From Panax quinquefolius (taxonomy: Eukaryota; Streptophyta; Magnoliopsida; Apiales; Araliaceae): 64,000 nt of DNA. The notes below the pieces were generated by a model, which worked only from the letters and a program-made list of their open reading frames with translations, made no database searches and was not told the DNA's origin. The DNA lies in NCBI GenBank assembly GCA_020205615.1, contig CM035151.1, forward strand, positions 43,396,977 through 43,460,976. The letters are read 5' to 3'. A program made the position numbers and the translations under genes. Shown piece by piece: positions 19,499 through 33,137 of the stretch. Every line of letters begins with the position of its first letter. Within the stretch, counting starts at the first letter, position 1.

Positions 19499-21499
19499 TG
19501 TGACACCCCCAAATTCGGGACTTCATTCCCACAAGATTTGGTGCTCACTATCCAAAACAATTGCATCTAACCACCCATAATCAAGGATAAAGACATAACT
19601 TAAAAAACTTAAACAATAATCCTCCCCATTTAAAGGGTTACATCATCTTCAAACAAATCTCAGGTAATCTAACCTTAAATTATTACATAAATCTGCGGAA
19701 TACATCACATAATTAAATAAGTCTCATAACAAAATTCTATTAAATAAAATCAGACATGTCTTCATCATTTGGACATCTTGCCCTTGTTTTTGCTAGAAGA
19801 CGGTTCATCAACTTTCTCAACTTTAGCTACAGTGTTAAATGCAAGAGTGAGCATACAATTGCTCACTAATATAATGATGACAATAACAATAACAAAAGAG
19901 TAAGCAATGAATACTGAATAATTAAGAACTCATTCTTCGAATCAAGATTAATAAGCAAGTTCGAGATTTATATCTGAGTGTCTTAAGACCATGAACTATG
20001 TCCCAAGGTTATTAAGTATTTCTACTTCAACCTTTAATAGTCATTAGACTATACATACTTTTTCTTTCGTACTTAGGGGGATCAGCCCTTCGTACCATGT
20101 ATTGTGCACAAACATCTAAATGCTAACGCGTACATAATCCCCTATATTAGGGTTGTTAATCTCAGTTTGACTTTATGATTTATGCACTAAAGAAAGTTTA
20201 GTTTGGATTAGCTTAACAGTGCTTCTAGAATTTTAAAACACTCATCAATTATAGATTAGTCCAATCGATAAAAGTTTATTAGTTGTTCGAAGGTTCAACA
20301 CAATAATATAAGATTGAGCAATGATACTTAAGTCAAAGATTGAATGTCAACAATATATAATTGAATAGACATTGTATATATGAAGTATTACAACCAACAG
20401 ATTAGAAAACTTATTTGGGACAATGAACTTGAATAATTTATGCTTTGGATGGCAAGTAACAAAAGTTAGGAACTTGCTCAATAAAAGATTAAAGTTTTTG
20501 GAACTTGCATAACAATATCAAGTTAGGAATATAAAACTTGCTCAATATTAAAGAATTAGAATACAAGAACTTGCATAATCGTAAACAAGATAGAACCAAG
20601 AGACTTGCTCAACAAAAAATTAAGGTTTAGGAACTTGCCTCGTGTGTAAGCTATACAATTATAACAAACGTTCACCAAATACCCTACATACCATTGAAAT
20701 TGCAATACTGATTTGTTAAACTAACATTAACCCTATAGATTTAACTCTCATTCAAGTTCATCTCATTATCCTTTTAAATATTCCAATCTCTGACACCAAT
20801 TATAGGTCTGAAATCACAAATCTAATAAGGCATCATCACGCTTTAAATAACATCTCAAGTCTTAATCAAATAACATGTTAAAGTTGTCTAAGTCTTTATC
20901 TTTTCAATCTGAATTCATCAAATACATGATCAAAATCTGTTACGGAACTTCATAACATGTTTAACTCATTATCATGCATCTTAGACTAGGTTAAGCCAAC
21001 ACGTCATGGACTGAAACTAAAAAAACAAATTGCCTCTCGTCAGAGACGGCATTTACTGCTACCGCCTCAAGCCGTTAGCAAGGTAAGAAATTGCTACCGG
21101 TGCTCAATCCAGAACTCAGCGGTAGCATTAGTGCCATTTACATCTTTAGTCTTTTTTAGCAAATTTGCGCATGATCTGTGAACAAAAAATGCAATGACAG
21201 ACAAAGATTACATAAGCCAAAACTCTAATTTCCCAATTCTACAGCAACATATACAATCCCTTACATTATAAACCTAACCAAAACCACATAATATATACAA
21301 TCAATTATTTTAACACCTAAAACAACATAAACAACCAAATTTAGAGGATTAAAAACCATATTTTTACTAGTTTCTCTATTTTCAACACATTTAGCAAATT
21401 AAATCGCCAAATCCTCGTTTCTTAAACAAATCAAACCATTTCAATTGCATTATTTTTTTATTTCAATATATTAACAAAAACAATTATCAAATCACAGGT
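19499..21499 (-). repeat. partial 5' LTR of B, cut by copia S
   Basis: The LTR end (minus GGTGTCACA) is at 19499. The sequence runs about 2.0 kb to 21499, where the copia LTR begins. It follows the same order as the A LTR (ACTTAGGGGGATCA near 20075 and 9696; GAACTTGCCTCGTG near 20632 and 10260). The LTR 5' start should lie beyond the other end of S, outside the window. A cytosine-richer segment at 21030-21180 is not shared in obvious form with A. No gene seen. Confidence 0.82.
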
Positions 21500-22923
21500 T
21501 GTTAGTTCCTAGAGGCATAATAGTTATCTAGAAGGGGGGTTGAATAGATATTTTAAATTTCTTTTTCAAAATACTTTATCAGATTTGTTAATAAATTAAT
21601 CATAGCGGAATATATGATTTGTTTGTTCCCCGTTAAGATAAACTAAGTTAATGGTTGACAAGTAGTTGTAACAGCTATAGCAGTTAAAGCAAGAATATAA
21701 AAGACACAGAGAATTTAAGTGTTTCAGAGCACTCAAAGCTCCTAGTCCACTCTTCTACTCCTTGAGTAGGAAATCCACTAAGGATGTCTTTACAATCTTT
21801 GAATCTCATATATTCTTTCAAGGCCAGCAGTGTTGGAACTTCTTAGTTAGAACTCTTCAAGTTCAGCAGACTTGGAATACACTTGATAAGAGTTGAGTTC
21901 TTTGGGTTGTGTTACTCAGTTGCTGTTAAGTATATGTTCGAAAGAGCTGAGTAGCTGAGCAAGCTTTCTTTCTTGATCGTAGAGTTGAGCGTTGAGTGTT
22001 CTTCAACTTTTCGTTATGTGTTTGCTTACTTTCTTACATCTGCATCTAATTTATATATATAAGGTGCCTTTGAAATATGTTTGTTTGATGGCATCTGTTA
22101 AAAGATTAATTGTATTTGAATTTTTTGAGCACTGATGGTGACTTCCTGGAAATCTTCTGCCCAACCGTCTGGCCCACTGACATAGCAGACTGCTATCTCA
22201 CCTAACACTTGAAAAGGTGTTTTAAGCTGACATATAGTACTTTCCTTAGCTTCTTCAATACGTTTCTTTGTTATATACTAAGGGTGAGTGTTGGTCATTG
22301 GGATTCCCCAGAGTCTCAACATTTATAATCTATTCCACATTTGTTGTAATTTATTCTTCAACAAAGGGACATAGCTCAATGCTTCTGATGCAGATAGATG
22401 ATGAACTACGATCATGATCATGGTGTCTTGCCATATTCGTGTTTTATCCGGACTGATAGAGGAGAACACTATGATTTCTCTTAAGCACTGGTGGACTACG
22501 ATCTCTGCTTGTTTGATTTTGCAGACTCTACGCTTCTGAGAACAGACTATGATTCTTGCTTTGGCTCAACAGGCATTTGGACCAACTCTACGATTCTGAG
22601 TGAGGCCCTCCAAAGCAGACTATGATTTTGTAGTAACTTTCTTGATACTCTACGATTCTGACTTGGCTTCTATAATCCCTCGGCTGGTTCGACAAACTAC
22701 GATTCTGTTGATGCCTATCTATTACATCTCAAAATTGATCATCCTAATAGCCTTGATCTTTTCTTCTACACATTCATTTACAGAATGATAAACATAAAGC
22801 ACATATCAACCTAACAATTTTGATCTATCATCTAAGTCTTTGTATATATGTTATTAAAAGGATTTTACATATAAGCATGACTATTTACTTTCAACATCAA
22901 ATTTAAATATGCAATACCCAACA
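21500..22923 (-). repeat. 3' LTR of copia element S
   Basis: The minus strand begins TGTTGGGTATTGC at 22923 and ends GGAACTAACA at 21500, 1424 bases. It is preceded (minus sense) by a polypurine tract. The region 22380-22700 holds repeated CTACGAT/CTATGAT words such as CTACGATTCTG. The expected partner of the flanking bases (CAGGT at 21495-21499) lies outside the window. Confidence 0.85.
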
Positions 22924-22937
22924 ATCTCCCCCTATTT
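22924..22937 (-). other. polypurine tract of S
   Basis: Minus strand AAATAGGGGGAGAT directly precedes the LTR start TGTTGGG. It primes plus-strand synthesis and fixes the LTR boundary. Confidence 0.85.
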
Positions 22938-23422
22938 GATGTTGACATAACCAAGGAGATTTGTATCATAATCATCAATTTCTAGATGAAGTTTCTAGAA
23001 AGTAAATATAACTTAGTGTTTCAGTGAGCAGTTAAAATTTCTAGAGAATAACCATGAATTTATTGATGTTTGAGAAGACATATATTACAATAAATTTCAA
23101 CTTATCTCTATTTCTTCTGCCATTTACTTATTGGAGGATTGACATGCTCTGCAGCTCTCCTTCTTTTGCTAACTTCATCTCTCCATGCAATGTCTTCCAT
23201 CTCGCTTTGACTTAGCTATTCTCCATGATCATGTTAGTTCATAAATGCAGGATCTCCAACTAGCATGTTTAGGCCAGTAGTGGTTACTCCTTGTGAGCTA
23301 GGAGATGGCCCTCGACTCTTTAGTGGTTGCGCCATTAGAATTGGTTGGTGCTGCTGCTGTTCAGATCGTGGAGTCTGATAGCGAGGTTGTCTTATGGGAG
23401 GACTCCTTGAGGACTGAGCAAT

Positions 23423-25435
23423 TTATTTTCCTCTTCCTTTGCCTTTTTGTCCTTCCCCTTTATTCTCCCCCTTTATGTCAGCATCAAGGGTTCGAATGTC
23501 ATCTGACAGACGATTCATACCTTGGACAAGTTCGTGGAGCTGATTCCTGGATTGAGCAATGTCTTCATAATTTTCTTTAACTAGCGAGTCAGTTTGAGAG
23601 TTGTTCTTTTGTAGAATGGCCAAGACAGTGTTTGTTTATTGTATCTGATCCATAGAGTAATCTTTGAATTCTTTAATAGAAGATCATAGACTTGAGAGAC
23701 TTTCAATAACAAGTTCGTTTTGAGTTTCCCGAGTCTTCTTCATAAGGATAACTGCTTCCTTGTGCTTCCGGGCAGACTAAAATGAATTTGATCCCTTTTA
23801 TTAATGATGTGGATCATTTCCTTGATGATCTCCCTAAGCTTATTTGTGAGCTCAAAACTCAGATTGTAAGGAAGAGTGTTAACAACATCTATCAAGTGGT
23901 CCAGCCTTGTATGAACAAGCAGAGAGTGAGATTCAAGATCTTTTTGAATATCTATAGTCACTTTTTATGATGCATTAGACAGCTCAGATTTTGTTGGGAG
24001 ATCTGAGAGAAGCTCAAGTATTTGTTGGGTGCTTAGAGGAGAGGCTCTTGTATTTTGGTCTTACAAGTTTGAGAGAGCAAGAGCAAGATCAAAGTAGTTA
24101 TTGGTTGAGGAGGAAGGAATGTCTAAAGGAGGTTCAGGTATTGGGGATTGGGTTTTGCGAGGAGGTGTTGTTGGCGCTGGTTGAGTGGGTGACTCTACGA
24201 TTTGAGTAGGATTGATATTCATAAAGTGAGAAATGGTGGGTGATTGTATTAATATAATGTTGTGCATATTTGGTTCATCAATTACAGAATGTTGGGATCC
24301 TGTAGCTAGAAATTGGTTTAGTGGGTGAAGAATCACTTCCAACCATCTTGGCAATTCGTAGAATTGGTTGAAATTTGATGGAGGATAATGATTAACTCTG
24401 AAGGAGATGGGAATTGATTGTACCTCACGCCCAGTTTCTGAAGAAGGATGGTTAGTGATCAACTTCTAAGCAAACATGAGGTTGCCTTAGAATCCATAAG
24501 CTAGCACTAAGATTGCTAGATAGGCTTTGAAAGTCCAGAACATGTGATTCCAGGAGTTGAGAATTTGGGCTTTGTGATAGGGCATCATTGGTAAGTAAGA
24601 GAACAGCAGATTGTAGTTTTCTCTCCTGTATCCATCCCAGCCCACTGCTATAATCTCAACTTCATCATCCTCTTCTTCTTCCAGGTCTTCGTTATCTTAA
24701 TTTGAAATTTCCACCACTTCAAACATCTCCTCATTTCTTGTATGATCTTCAGCCATTTCTCCCTCCATATTTTTCACACCTTCGATTTCCATATCTTCTT
24801 GTATCTCCCCCTCAGCTGTAGCACTTTTTGGCACAGGGACTTCAAGAGGCCCCCCCTCAATCTGATCATTCATTTGTTCTTCAGGCAGCTCCCCCTCAGT
24901 TGGAGCATTTTCTAGTGCAAGAACTTCAGGAAGCTCCTTTTCTTCAGCTATTTTTCTTTCTTCTTCCTTCAAGACCTTCTCATTTTCAAGAACATATTTC
25001 TTGACAAGCTTTTTCCTTGTCTTTTTGGGTTGAACTGCAACCTCGATGCTCTCTCTTTCAAATTACGGCGGTTGGTTCACGCTAAGATACTACTGCAGGA
25101 TCCACTTCTAGAGTGATTGTAAGTCTGGACTCTACGATCGATAATGACTCTATGATCGAGGAGAGTGAAGACTTCTTTATCTTGTGGCTGCGTTTTCCCT
25201 TTTTAAGCAGCTGAGAGATGGTGGCTTTGTCTTCTTCCTCTTCAGACTGCTGCTCATTCCTCTTCATTTCTTTTAGAATTTCAGTGCTCGAACTCTCTTG
25301 GGGCGCATCAGTGGTTGAGCCTTGAGGCTCTTCTGATGCTTGAATTTTCATTTTCCTCTTACCCTTGCTTTTTCTAATCAAAGCAATAGGTTCTTCTTGA
25401 TTAATTTCCTGGTTGTTCAGACACCTTTTCTTCAC
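23423..25435 (-). pseudogene. C-terminal low-complexity segments of the envelope-like region of S
   Basis: Several minus-strand frames follow one another: 25082-25435 (Lys/Glu-rich, KSKGKRKMKIQ, SEEEEDKATI), 24697-24972 (very acidic, ENAPTEGELPEEQ), 24061-24462 (Pro-rich, PTQPAPTTPPRKTQSP), 23740-23961 and 23423-23623 (NYEDIAQSRNQLHELVQ). They look like one long, compositionally biased protein broken by shifts and stops. I see no clear transmembrane segment or signal peptide. The plus-strand ORF at 23305-23580 is a shadow. Confidence 0.55.
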
Positions 25436-25560
25436 CAGTTCTTCAACTAGATTAAGACATCATTTTTACATTTTTCTGCAGGGTTTCTTTTCTAGTTTTG
25501 AAATAGCTGTTGGGTCTATGAGAAGAGCCCCATAATTGAGTTAAATTTCAGCTGATATTG

Positions 25561-26031
25561 TCACATGAGCTTTAGTTGAATTTCATTCACATAGTCGTGG
25601 CCAGAACTTTTACAGTATATGCATTTCCCAACAATGTCAACCAGAAATTCATACTTCTGGGGAAACTCTTTCTTCTTGTACCCCTTGACGTTCTGAAACT
25701 TCGTGTGGTGCATCTTCTTCAGACCTTCATAGACGTCGATGACATCTATAGATACGAGTCCCTTTGATTTAAAACCTAGGGCTACGTTTATATCTTTAGC
25801 TTTCAGTTTAATTTGTTCCCCCTTAACCCTTATAATGATAATGTCATCCTCAAAGACTCCATTGTTATAGAACTCTTTCATCAGCTTTGGGTAGATACAT
25901 GTGCTGGTGCTCAGAGTTTCTTCAAAACCAGCTTTCTTCAGAAGAGATAGAATCTTGTGGAACTGAGGGTCAGCTGTCTTGAATTCGTCAAAACAGAGTT
26001 GGTAACCATATATAATAGTGGAAGTAACCAT
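25561..26031 (-). pseudogene. N-terminal part of the envelope-like ORF of S
   Basis: A 156-residue frame downstream of pol in element sense contains KILSLLKKAGFEETL, YPKLMKEFYNNG, RVKGEQIKLKAKDINVALGF and a KGYKKKEFPQKYEFLVD stretch. The 'EFYxN...V.G..I......I...LG' layout resembles the N-terminal domain of the extra (envelope-like) ORF of Sireviruses, which is also shared with other plant element ORFs. Its role is unproven in that family. The frame stops at 25561 and continues in other frames to about 23423. The start is cut about 145 bases after the L0 insertion site. Confidence 0.6.
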
Positions 26032-28439
26032 TGATTTCCTTGAACAGAGGTTGGTTGATCATTTTGAAGGCTAGGGTTTTTGTTGATAGAGAGAGAGGAA
26101 TGAGCTTTTGAAATTCTGAGGTGAATTTTCAAAAAGCCTTTTTAAACTGTATTTGTAACTTCCCTCCACACGATATGCATTGTGATGCCCCCAAAATAGG
26201 TCCACACGACCCATTTTGAGTCGCTAGATATCACACTTCAGAAATCAAATACAAACTTTATTTATACAACTGTTGAACTGTCGTGCAGAGTACAACAACA
26301 CATAAGCTGTGAGTTTTAATACAAATATATGTAACTCCCATGGTGCCTCAACCACAACACCTTACAATGGTACTTTACATAAAAGTACAATCAATAACTG
26401 TTTTAGAAATTAAAATCTTTAAAAAATGCTCAAGGAAACCTTCGTACATGGGAGGCTATACATCTAAGTTATGATAGATATCATATGACTCGAGAATTAT
26501 CCTTGGTTGACCCAATAGACCCCATAGAAAAACAAGAAGATTACTGTCATGTTCTTTCCAATGGTGAGTCTTCTCTTGACATATAATTATCTCCATTGTC
26601 TCCAATTGAGAATTATATTTCAACCAAACTCCAAGATTATATAGGTAGTGCTCATAGATATAATCAAGAAGAAGTGCATGTGCACAACCACGCATCTTAT
26701 GATAACACGAAGTCTCTATCATTAGACATCTTGTATGATAGTGGAAAAACACCCTTCCAAAGTTGGGTTCACCTCACCCTATTCGGTTCACCAAAATCAA
26801 TCGGTTAAAATGACGTATAAAATACGACACACTTATCTATAATTCTCAATAAAATTATTTCCATACTATTTTAGGGGAAACCTCAACAGCTATAGACCAC
26901 CGTTCTAATCCCCTGTTACCCCCGCTCGACCCAGCTACACACTTATTACCTGAAAGGAATTGTGAGGCAAAAAGGGTGAGCACAACTAGCCCAGTAAAGA
27001 ATATCATGACTAAAGATAATTAAATTATCAATATCTTTCATCAGTAATAAATCAGAGATTTAGAACATATGGTAGATGATAAAACTTTTCAACCATAGTT
27101 ACAGCGGAACGAGCAATCCATTAGAAGAGTTAAATAGACCATAAGGTCTATTATCTTCTCCATGATAAAAGTCCACCAACAATATTTTATCCCTATAACA
27201 TCAATCAACAATTCCTGTCCACAATCATGTGAATAACTCATAATCATAATTGTGATTCTAAATTCCTCTTCGCACCCAAGATGAAGATAATTTTCATCAG
27301 CTGTCTTTACCTGAAACATCAAAGATCATGGTTATACCAAATCACAGTTCTTGTTCATAATCATACTAATAAATTCATCTTTGCACTACGGGCCAAAGAT
27401 ATTCATTAACAGTTCATCCTTGCACTACAGGCCAAAGACATGCAATTGTATTTTAGAAGAGTCAAGTAGAGCATGATATCTATTATCTTCTACGAATTAA
27501 AAGTTTATAATCAATATTTTATCGCTGAGACTCAGCACAATAAATAATCCACATCACTGAATTATCCATGCACTACAGGCCAAGGATATTCATTAGCATC
27601 ACGACCACGAATTATCCATGCACTACGGGCCAAGGATAATCGTGTTTTCATTAATGGTCATGATCACGCCATAAAATAATTCATCTTTGCACCTTTGGCC
27701 GAAGAGAACCCATGGTCATGATCATACCAAACACTGTCCATCAATGCACTACGGCCCAATGATGACTTTTACCACATCATTTGCAACATTACGGTCATGA
27801 TTATACCGAATGATCCTTGGTCATAATCATACCAATCAACAGTCCATCTATGCATATAAGCCAAAGATGACTTTTATCACAATATAAGCATGAGGATGAT
27901 GACAATGATATAAGCATTAATCAAACGAAATCAAGGATAAATATTAAACACTTTAAATTTATCCAGAGTTTAAAAATATCCAAATTGTCAACATGATACT
28001 GCTTTGTGGAGTAAAATTCAAGAATAATATTCATGTATCAAAAATAATTTGGACAGAAAATAAATATATTTTTTGGGTGAATAGTAACCTATGAATAGTA
28101 CTTCGGAAATAGTATCTCGTAAATAGTACCACGGCATGAAAAGTGCCCCAAATACCGAGTGAATAATATTCTAATAAAAAATAACCGGGTGAATAGTAAC
28201 CCGTGAATAGTACTCCAGCACGAAAAAGTATCCCGAATACCCAAGTGAATAATATTCGAGTGAATAGTAACCGGGTGAATAGTAATCCGTAAATAGTAAC
28301 TCATGAATATTACTCTGTGAATAGTACTCATAAAAGGAAAATACAAAAGAAAACAATATTCCATGACGAGTACAAAAGAAATGATATCTCATACGAGTAT
28401 AATAGAATATATGAAACTGCAAATGGATTTTCACCCGCC

Positions 28440-28870
28440 ATGCGGTAATCCACGTAAACAGATCATTTCTATAAATTAATTAAGAATGAATACGAAGGGT
28501 CATTCACTATGCATGCGGTAGTCCGCGTAGACAGGTTATTCCAACAAAATAATAATGAATGAATACGAAGGGTCATTCACCATGCATGCGGTAGTCCGCG
28601 TAGACAGGTTATTCCAACAGAATAATAAAGAATGGAATAACATAAGAATTTCACCATGCATACGGTAGTCCTCATAGACAGGTTATTCCAACAGAATAAT
28701 AAAGAATGGAATAACAGAAGAATTTCACCATGCATATGGTAGTCCGCGTATACAGGTTATTCCAACAGAATTATAAAGAATGGAATAATAGAAGAATTTC
28801 ACCATGCATACGGTAGTCCACGTAGACAAGTTATTCCAACAGAATAAGAAAGAATGGAATAACAACCCTT
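28440..28870 (-). repeat. ~73 bp tandem array in L0
   Basis: About six units in inverse orientation have GTTATTCCAACAGAATAATAAAG, AATGGAATAAC and CACCATGCATxCGGTAGTCC words. They are the minus-strand counterpart of the arrays in T1 and D. Confidence 0.85.
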
Positions 28871-29139
28871 ACGAGTATTGAAAGAAAATAACTCTATTCA
28901 TGAAAACGAAAGAAATAATACTCTTTACGAATATTAAACGAAAATAATATTCATACGAATGTGAAAAATAATTTCTCTTCAGAATATAAAATAAATAATA
29001 CCCCTTACGAATATTAAACGAAAATAATATTCATACGAATACAAAAAATAATTTCTCTTCAGAATATGAAATAAATAATACCCTTTACGACTGTTGAACG
29101 AAAATAATATTCCTACAAATATTGAACGAAGATGATATT

Positions 29140-31927
29140 TGTGACGCCCCCAAAATAGGTCCATTCCATCCAACCCATTCTGAGTCGCCAAATACATGGT
29201 ACAAAAATAACTACAACTTTATTATTACAACATATAAACTGTGAGTTTAAATACAGATATTGCCATCTAGACAATATCCACACGCAAATAAATCCCCATC
29301 ATAATTATTGATACATTATTTTACAAAAATGGTGAGGACTACTAAACAACTCTCTCTAGAACCTTCATTCCATACCCCGACTAGTACTCGCTACATTCTC
29401 GCCTCCTGAGAAGAAAAATGGAACAACAAGGAAAAGGGTGAGCTCAACTAGCCCAGTAAAGAATATTATGACTAAGATAATATACAACAAATTATCGTTA
29501 GTCTCCAACAGGGAAAAATCTAATAGAATACAATAGACAACCAGTTTTAAATCAACAATTGCAGCGGAAACAACAATTCATTAGAAGAGTTAAGTAGAGA
29601 ATGCAAACTACTATCTTCTATATATGAATTTAAAAGTTCATCGTCGATATTTTATCCCTGTAACATCAATCAATATATATCTGGAATCAAATATTCATCT
29701 TTGCACTCTGTGCCAAAGATATTCATCGATTGGTCATGTTCATCTAAACACTGTTCATCTTTGCACTACACGGCCAAAGATATTCTTCAGAAATCATTCA
29801 TCTTTGCACTCTGGGCCAAAGATATTCAATAATATCATCATTTAAGATGAAGATGATGAAAAATATTTTTAAAGAAACGAATCCGGTGAAACAAAATGAC
29901 AAAGATTAAGGATTAAGGATTTAGTACTTTTGTTTTATCCACGTCAAAAATACCTCAAAAAAATAATCATAGGGGTGTAAAATTCAAGAATGATCAAAAC
30001 ATGGATACAATAAAAGCTAGTATCCGAATAGATATTTTTTATTTAAAAGAAAAATTTTCATTTTTAAATTGAATAGTCAGATTCGATTAAGTGAATAGTG
30101 CCGATACGTGAATAGTAACTTTCAGACACCAAAAGATAGAAATTCCACAAAAAAAAACATCTTCGCGCTTCATGAATAGTACTCGTGAATAGTAACTCGT
30201 GAATAGTAACTCATGAATAGTAACTTCGTGAATAGTAACTCATGAATAGTAACTTCGTGAATAGTAACTCATGAATAGTAACCCAGACATGAAAAAGTTC
30301 CAAATTTGATAAAAAGTTCCAACCAATATTTCAAAGATAATGATATTGAAGAAATAATATCATTTGAGAAGAAAATAACATCCCCTTACCTCGAAAGACA
30401 AGATACTTAGTTGAAAAACAGGATATAGGCTATGACTTGAACTTGCATAGTATAGCAACACTCAAAGTATACTCACAAGAATACGCTCAATATATCGAGA
30501 GAGAAATAGAGAAAACTTCAGTTTACGGTGTGATTTTCAATTCTAACCTAAGCACCCTATTTATAGGAAAATGCTTAGAACACCAAAAAGAGAAAATTGA
30601 ATATAATATTAATATAATTATACAAATTTTCCTTAGCCCACCTTTTGGTCAAAAACACCAGCCACACATGTTAAATGAGGTTCACAAACTCACCAAAAAC
30701 GTTTTTCTCAAAATAAATAATTAAAACTCCCAAAAATCAATTATTTCGGAACTCTGGAACTTCAATAATTCATAATAAATAGCCCTTTTATCAGAAAATT
30801 CGAATCTCGCGAGTTTTTATCGGAAATTCAATTCTCTACAACTTTGCAGAAGAAAGTTTTTCTAAATTCCAAACAAAAATTGACCGAAATTCATAAACGG
30901 ACGATTTTACAAGCTATAATCAAATTTCAGTCAAGAAATGGGGTCCACCGACACACAAAACATGTGTTAATCATTTAATGCAACAAGAATACTCTTCCTC
31001 CTCATATACTCATATATCTCACATTCATTATAAAAATATCACCATTATTATATTATTAAAATATAATAATATATTTAAATGAATTATTTTATCAGAAAAA
31101 GATAAAATTTTAATTTTCAACAATTGTCACATTAAAAATTTTCTCCATCTATATCCACATAAAATCAATATTTTCCTCATCATATGAATCAATAATTAAT
31201 TATTCACAAATAATATTACAGAATCACAATATTGACAACGCATAGGTTCTGGGAAGAGGGGCTTTCAATAAGAATTTTTCTTCTTCTTTGGCGGCGCAAT
31301 TAGGTGACCAAACCTCTCCTTAGACAGAACTTTCTAGACATTGCCAATAATGTTATCTAATAATATTATTAAGATAATATGAATTATTGCTTCGATAATA
31401 AAAAATATTGTGTAATGACAATTATTGAAACAACAATGAATATAAAATATCAACGCAACAATTATTGAATCAATAAAATAAAATCTTGAATAAGTAATTC
31501 TTGTAACAATTATTGAGTAGTGCCTTCTTCACGTAAGAATCAATAATTGGTGCAATACTGCAAATCTTCTTTGCTCAACAACGCAGACATCGTGTTTTAA
31601 CCACCGGGTATTCCAACAGTATTAACGGTAACAACTACGCCGTTATTTATAAACAACTTATATTTGTCGTTTTCTTCATCCAATCGCTTTCCGTTATGGG
31701 GCCCACAAAAGACTACGCCGTCGTACGAATATTCCCCGACAGTACGAATATTCCACGACCAAACGAATATTCCCCGACAATAATGAATATTTTATAACCA
31801 CTTGCTTATTCGAAATATTTGCGTATTTTACCCATAACTATCCACATTAATCAAATCGACCCTTACTATTTCAAAATAATAAATAGAGGAAAATAAATTT
31901 CATTTATTAATAATTTGGGGTCTTACA
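29140..31927 (-). repeat. 3' LTR of element C
   Basis: 2788 bases, minus TGTAAGACCCC (31927) to GGGGGCGTCACA (29140). The other LTR of C (35006-37793) has the same length. GAATAGTAAC repeats are at 30095-30290. A TATA box reads as TATTTATA at 30558-30565 on the plus strand. CGAATATTCCCCGAC-type U3 repeats are at 31720-31790. The target duplication ATATT is at 29135-29139. Confidence 0.92.
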
Positions 31928-31940
31928 ACCTCCCCTCCTT
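31928..31940 (-). other. polypurine tract of C
   Basis: Minus strand AAGGAGGGGAGGT abuts the 3' LTR start. It overlaps the integrase stop codon TAA by two bases. Confidence 0.85.
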
Positions 31941-32278
31941 ATGAAATTTCGTCCTCGAAATTGACGTACGTACCTGGTGTTTCGAAAAGATGAGAATACC
32001 TCGCTTTCATTTCCGTTTCCAACTCCCAGTGTCATTTCCTCAATAGCATGGTTTATCCATAAAACTTTAACTTGTGGTATAACCTCGGTACATAGGACAT
32101 GTTCTTTCCTATCCAAGATCTTGACAGGTACCTCTTCATACGTTAAGTCTTCGGCTATCTCGTCCGGTTCTAACTCAATGACGTTGTTCGGGTCGTCCAC
32201 ATATTTACGTAACATCGATACATGAAAAACGTTATGAACACGCGTCATACTTGGTAGTAAAACGAGTCTATAGGCCAC
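31939..32278 (-). pseudogene. integrase C terminus and chromodomain of C
   Basis: The frame runs through YRLVLLPSMTRVHNVFHVSML, DPNNVIELEPDEI, LTYEEVPVKILDRKEHVL and the chromodomain VKVLWINHAIEEMT. One extra base in ACACTGGGAG then shifts the frame. In the next frame the domain continues WELETEMKARYSHLFE to VNFEDEIS and TAA at 31941-31939. The chromodomain is therefore complete but for that base, unlike D. The shift lies on a CTG word, a place where copies in this window often disagree. Confidence 0.82.
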
Positions 32279-32399
32279 AATTCCTATTCGATCGAAAATT
32301 TCAAATGGATTAATAAATCGAAGGTTTGAGCTTTCCTCACCTCACCGATTCTCTCGCTTTTGAAATAACAACTTCTTGCACCTCCTTCTTCAAATTAAA

Positions 32400-33137
32400 T
32401 CGACTCCGGTGTGTAGCTTGAAGCGACTTTAACTTTATCGATTAAAGTCGATTATACTCGTATATCATCACGTGGGTACCTAGAGTTTTCATCTCCATCT
32501 CTATTATTTGTAAATTATACTGAAATGAGTCTTTGACAATATCGTACTCGTACTTGTATACGATCTTCTACTCAACACGTCGGCTACCACGTTTCGCTTT
32601 TCCATGATGGCATGCTCAGAACATGTCTTTGAAATGAGTCTCCTCTTGAGTTCTTGAAGCTCTTCCCACATTCTTTGCTCCATTCAATTTTGTATCTCTA
32701 CGAGTCAATTGCGTTAATGGAATAGCGATTCGAGAATATCCTTCAACGAATCTCCGATAATAACCAACTAAGCCTAGAAAGCTACGTATTTCGATTCCGA
32801 CTTAGGTTGTTCTCAAGCGTGACTCATATCCCAACCTTATATAGACGTTACAATGACACCTATCGGTTTACTATCGCACGCGAATATGGCGCCCCCTACG
32901 GAGAGAATCGGCGATTGCATTCCACAAAGGAAGTCACCGGATAAAGGCTCGGTACCAAATTCTATAGTTGAATTTTAACTCCACGAAGTTCAATAGAGCC
33001 ATTCGATATGAGATTTTAGAAATGAGTTTTGTCTGGGGTTCAAAGTCGATACAAAATTTAATATCGGTCTTTGGGAGTAAGCCAAGAAATTCTTGAGAAA
33101 TACGTCGGGAAAAATCAATAATGGGAATATTATTCAA
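32400..33137 (-). pseudogene. collapsed pol of C (RT and RNase H scraps)
   Basis: In element order: RT start words IKFCIDFEPQTKLISKISYRMA (frame 32934-33137), thumb words [10 protein letters not shown] near 32740-32790, the connection around 32640-32700, and the RNase H end (LSRRSY) near 32570. The RT palm and the integrase zinc and DDE regions are not found. Many shifts are present and the piece cannot encode an enzyme. Confidence 0.7.

Larger units (their letters stand above)
12194..21499 (-). mobile_element. Tekay-like gypsy element B, host of A, L1, F and S
   Basis: Minus-strand remains: part of the 5' LTR (21499-19499), primer site 19495-19484, leader ORF (interrupted by F), solo LTR L1 in the leader, gag and the first part of protease up to 12194, where A is inserted. 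The rest of pol would lie beyond A and is not present in the window. B is related to but clearly diverged from A in leader, gag and protease. It carries the most insertions and point stops, consistent with being the oldest layer. Confidence 0.85.

Noticed and set aside
22600..22788. plus-strand ORF in the copia LTR
   Set aside because: No domain; falls in the repeated CTACGAT region of an LTR.
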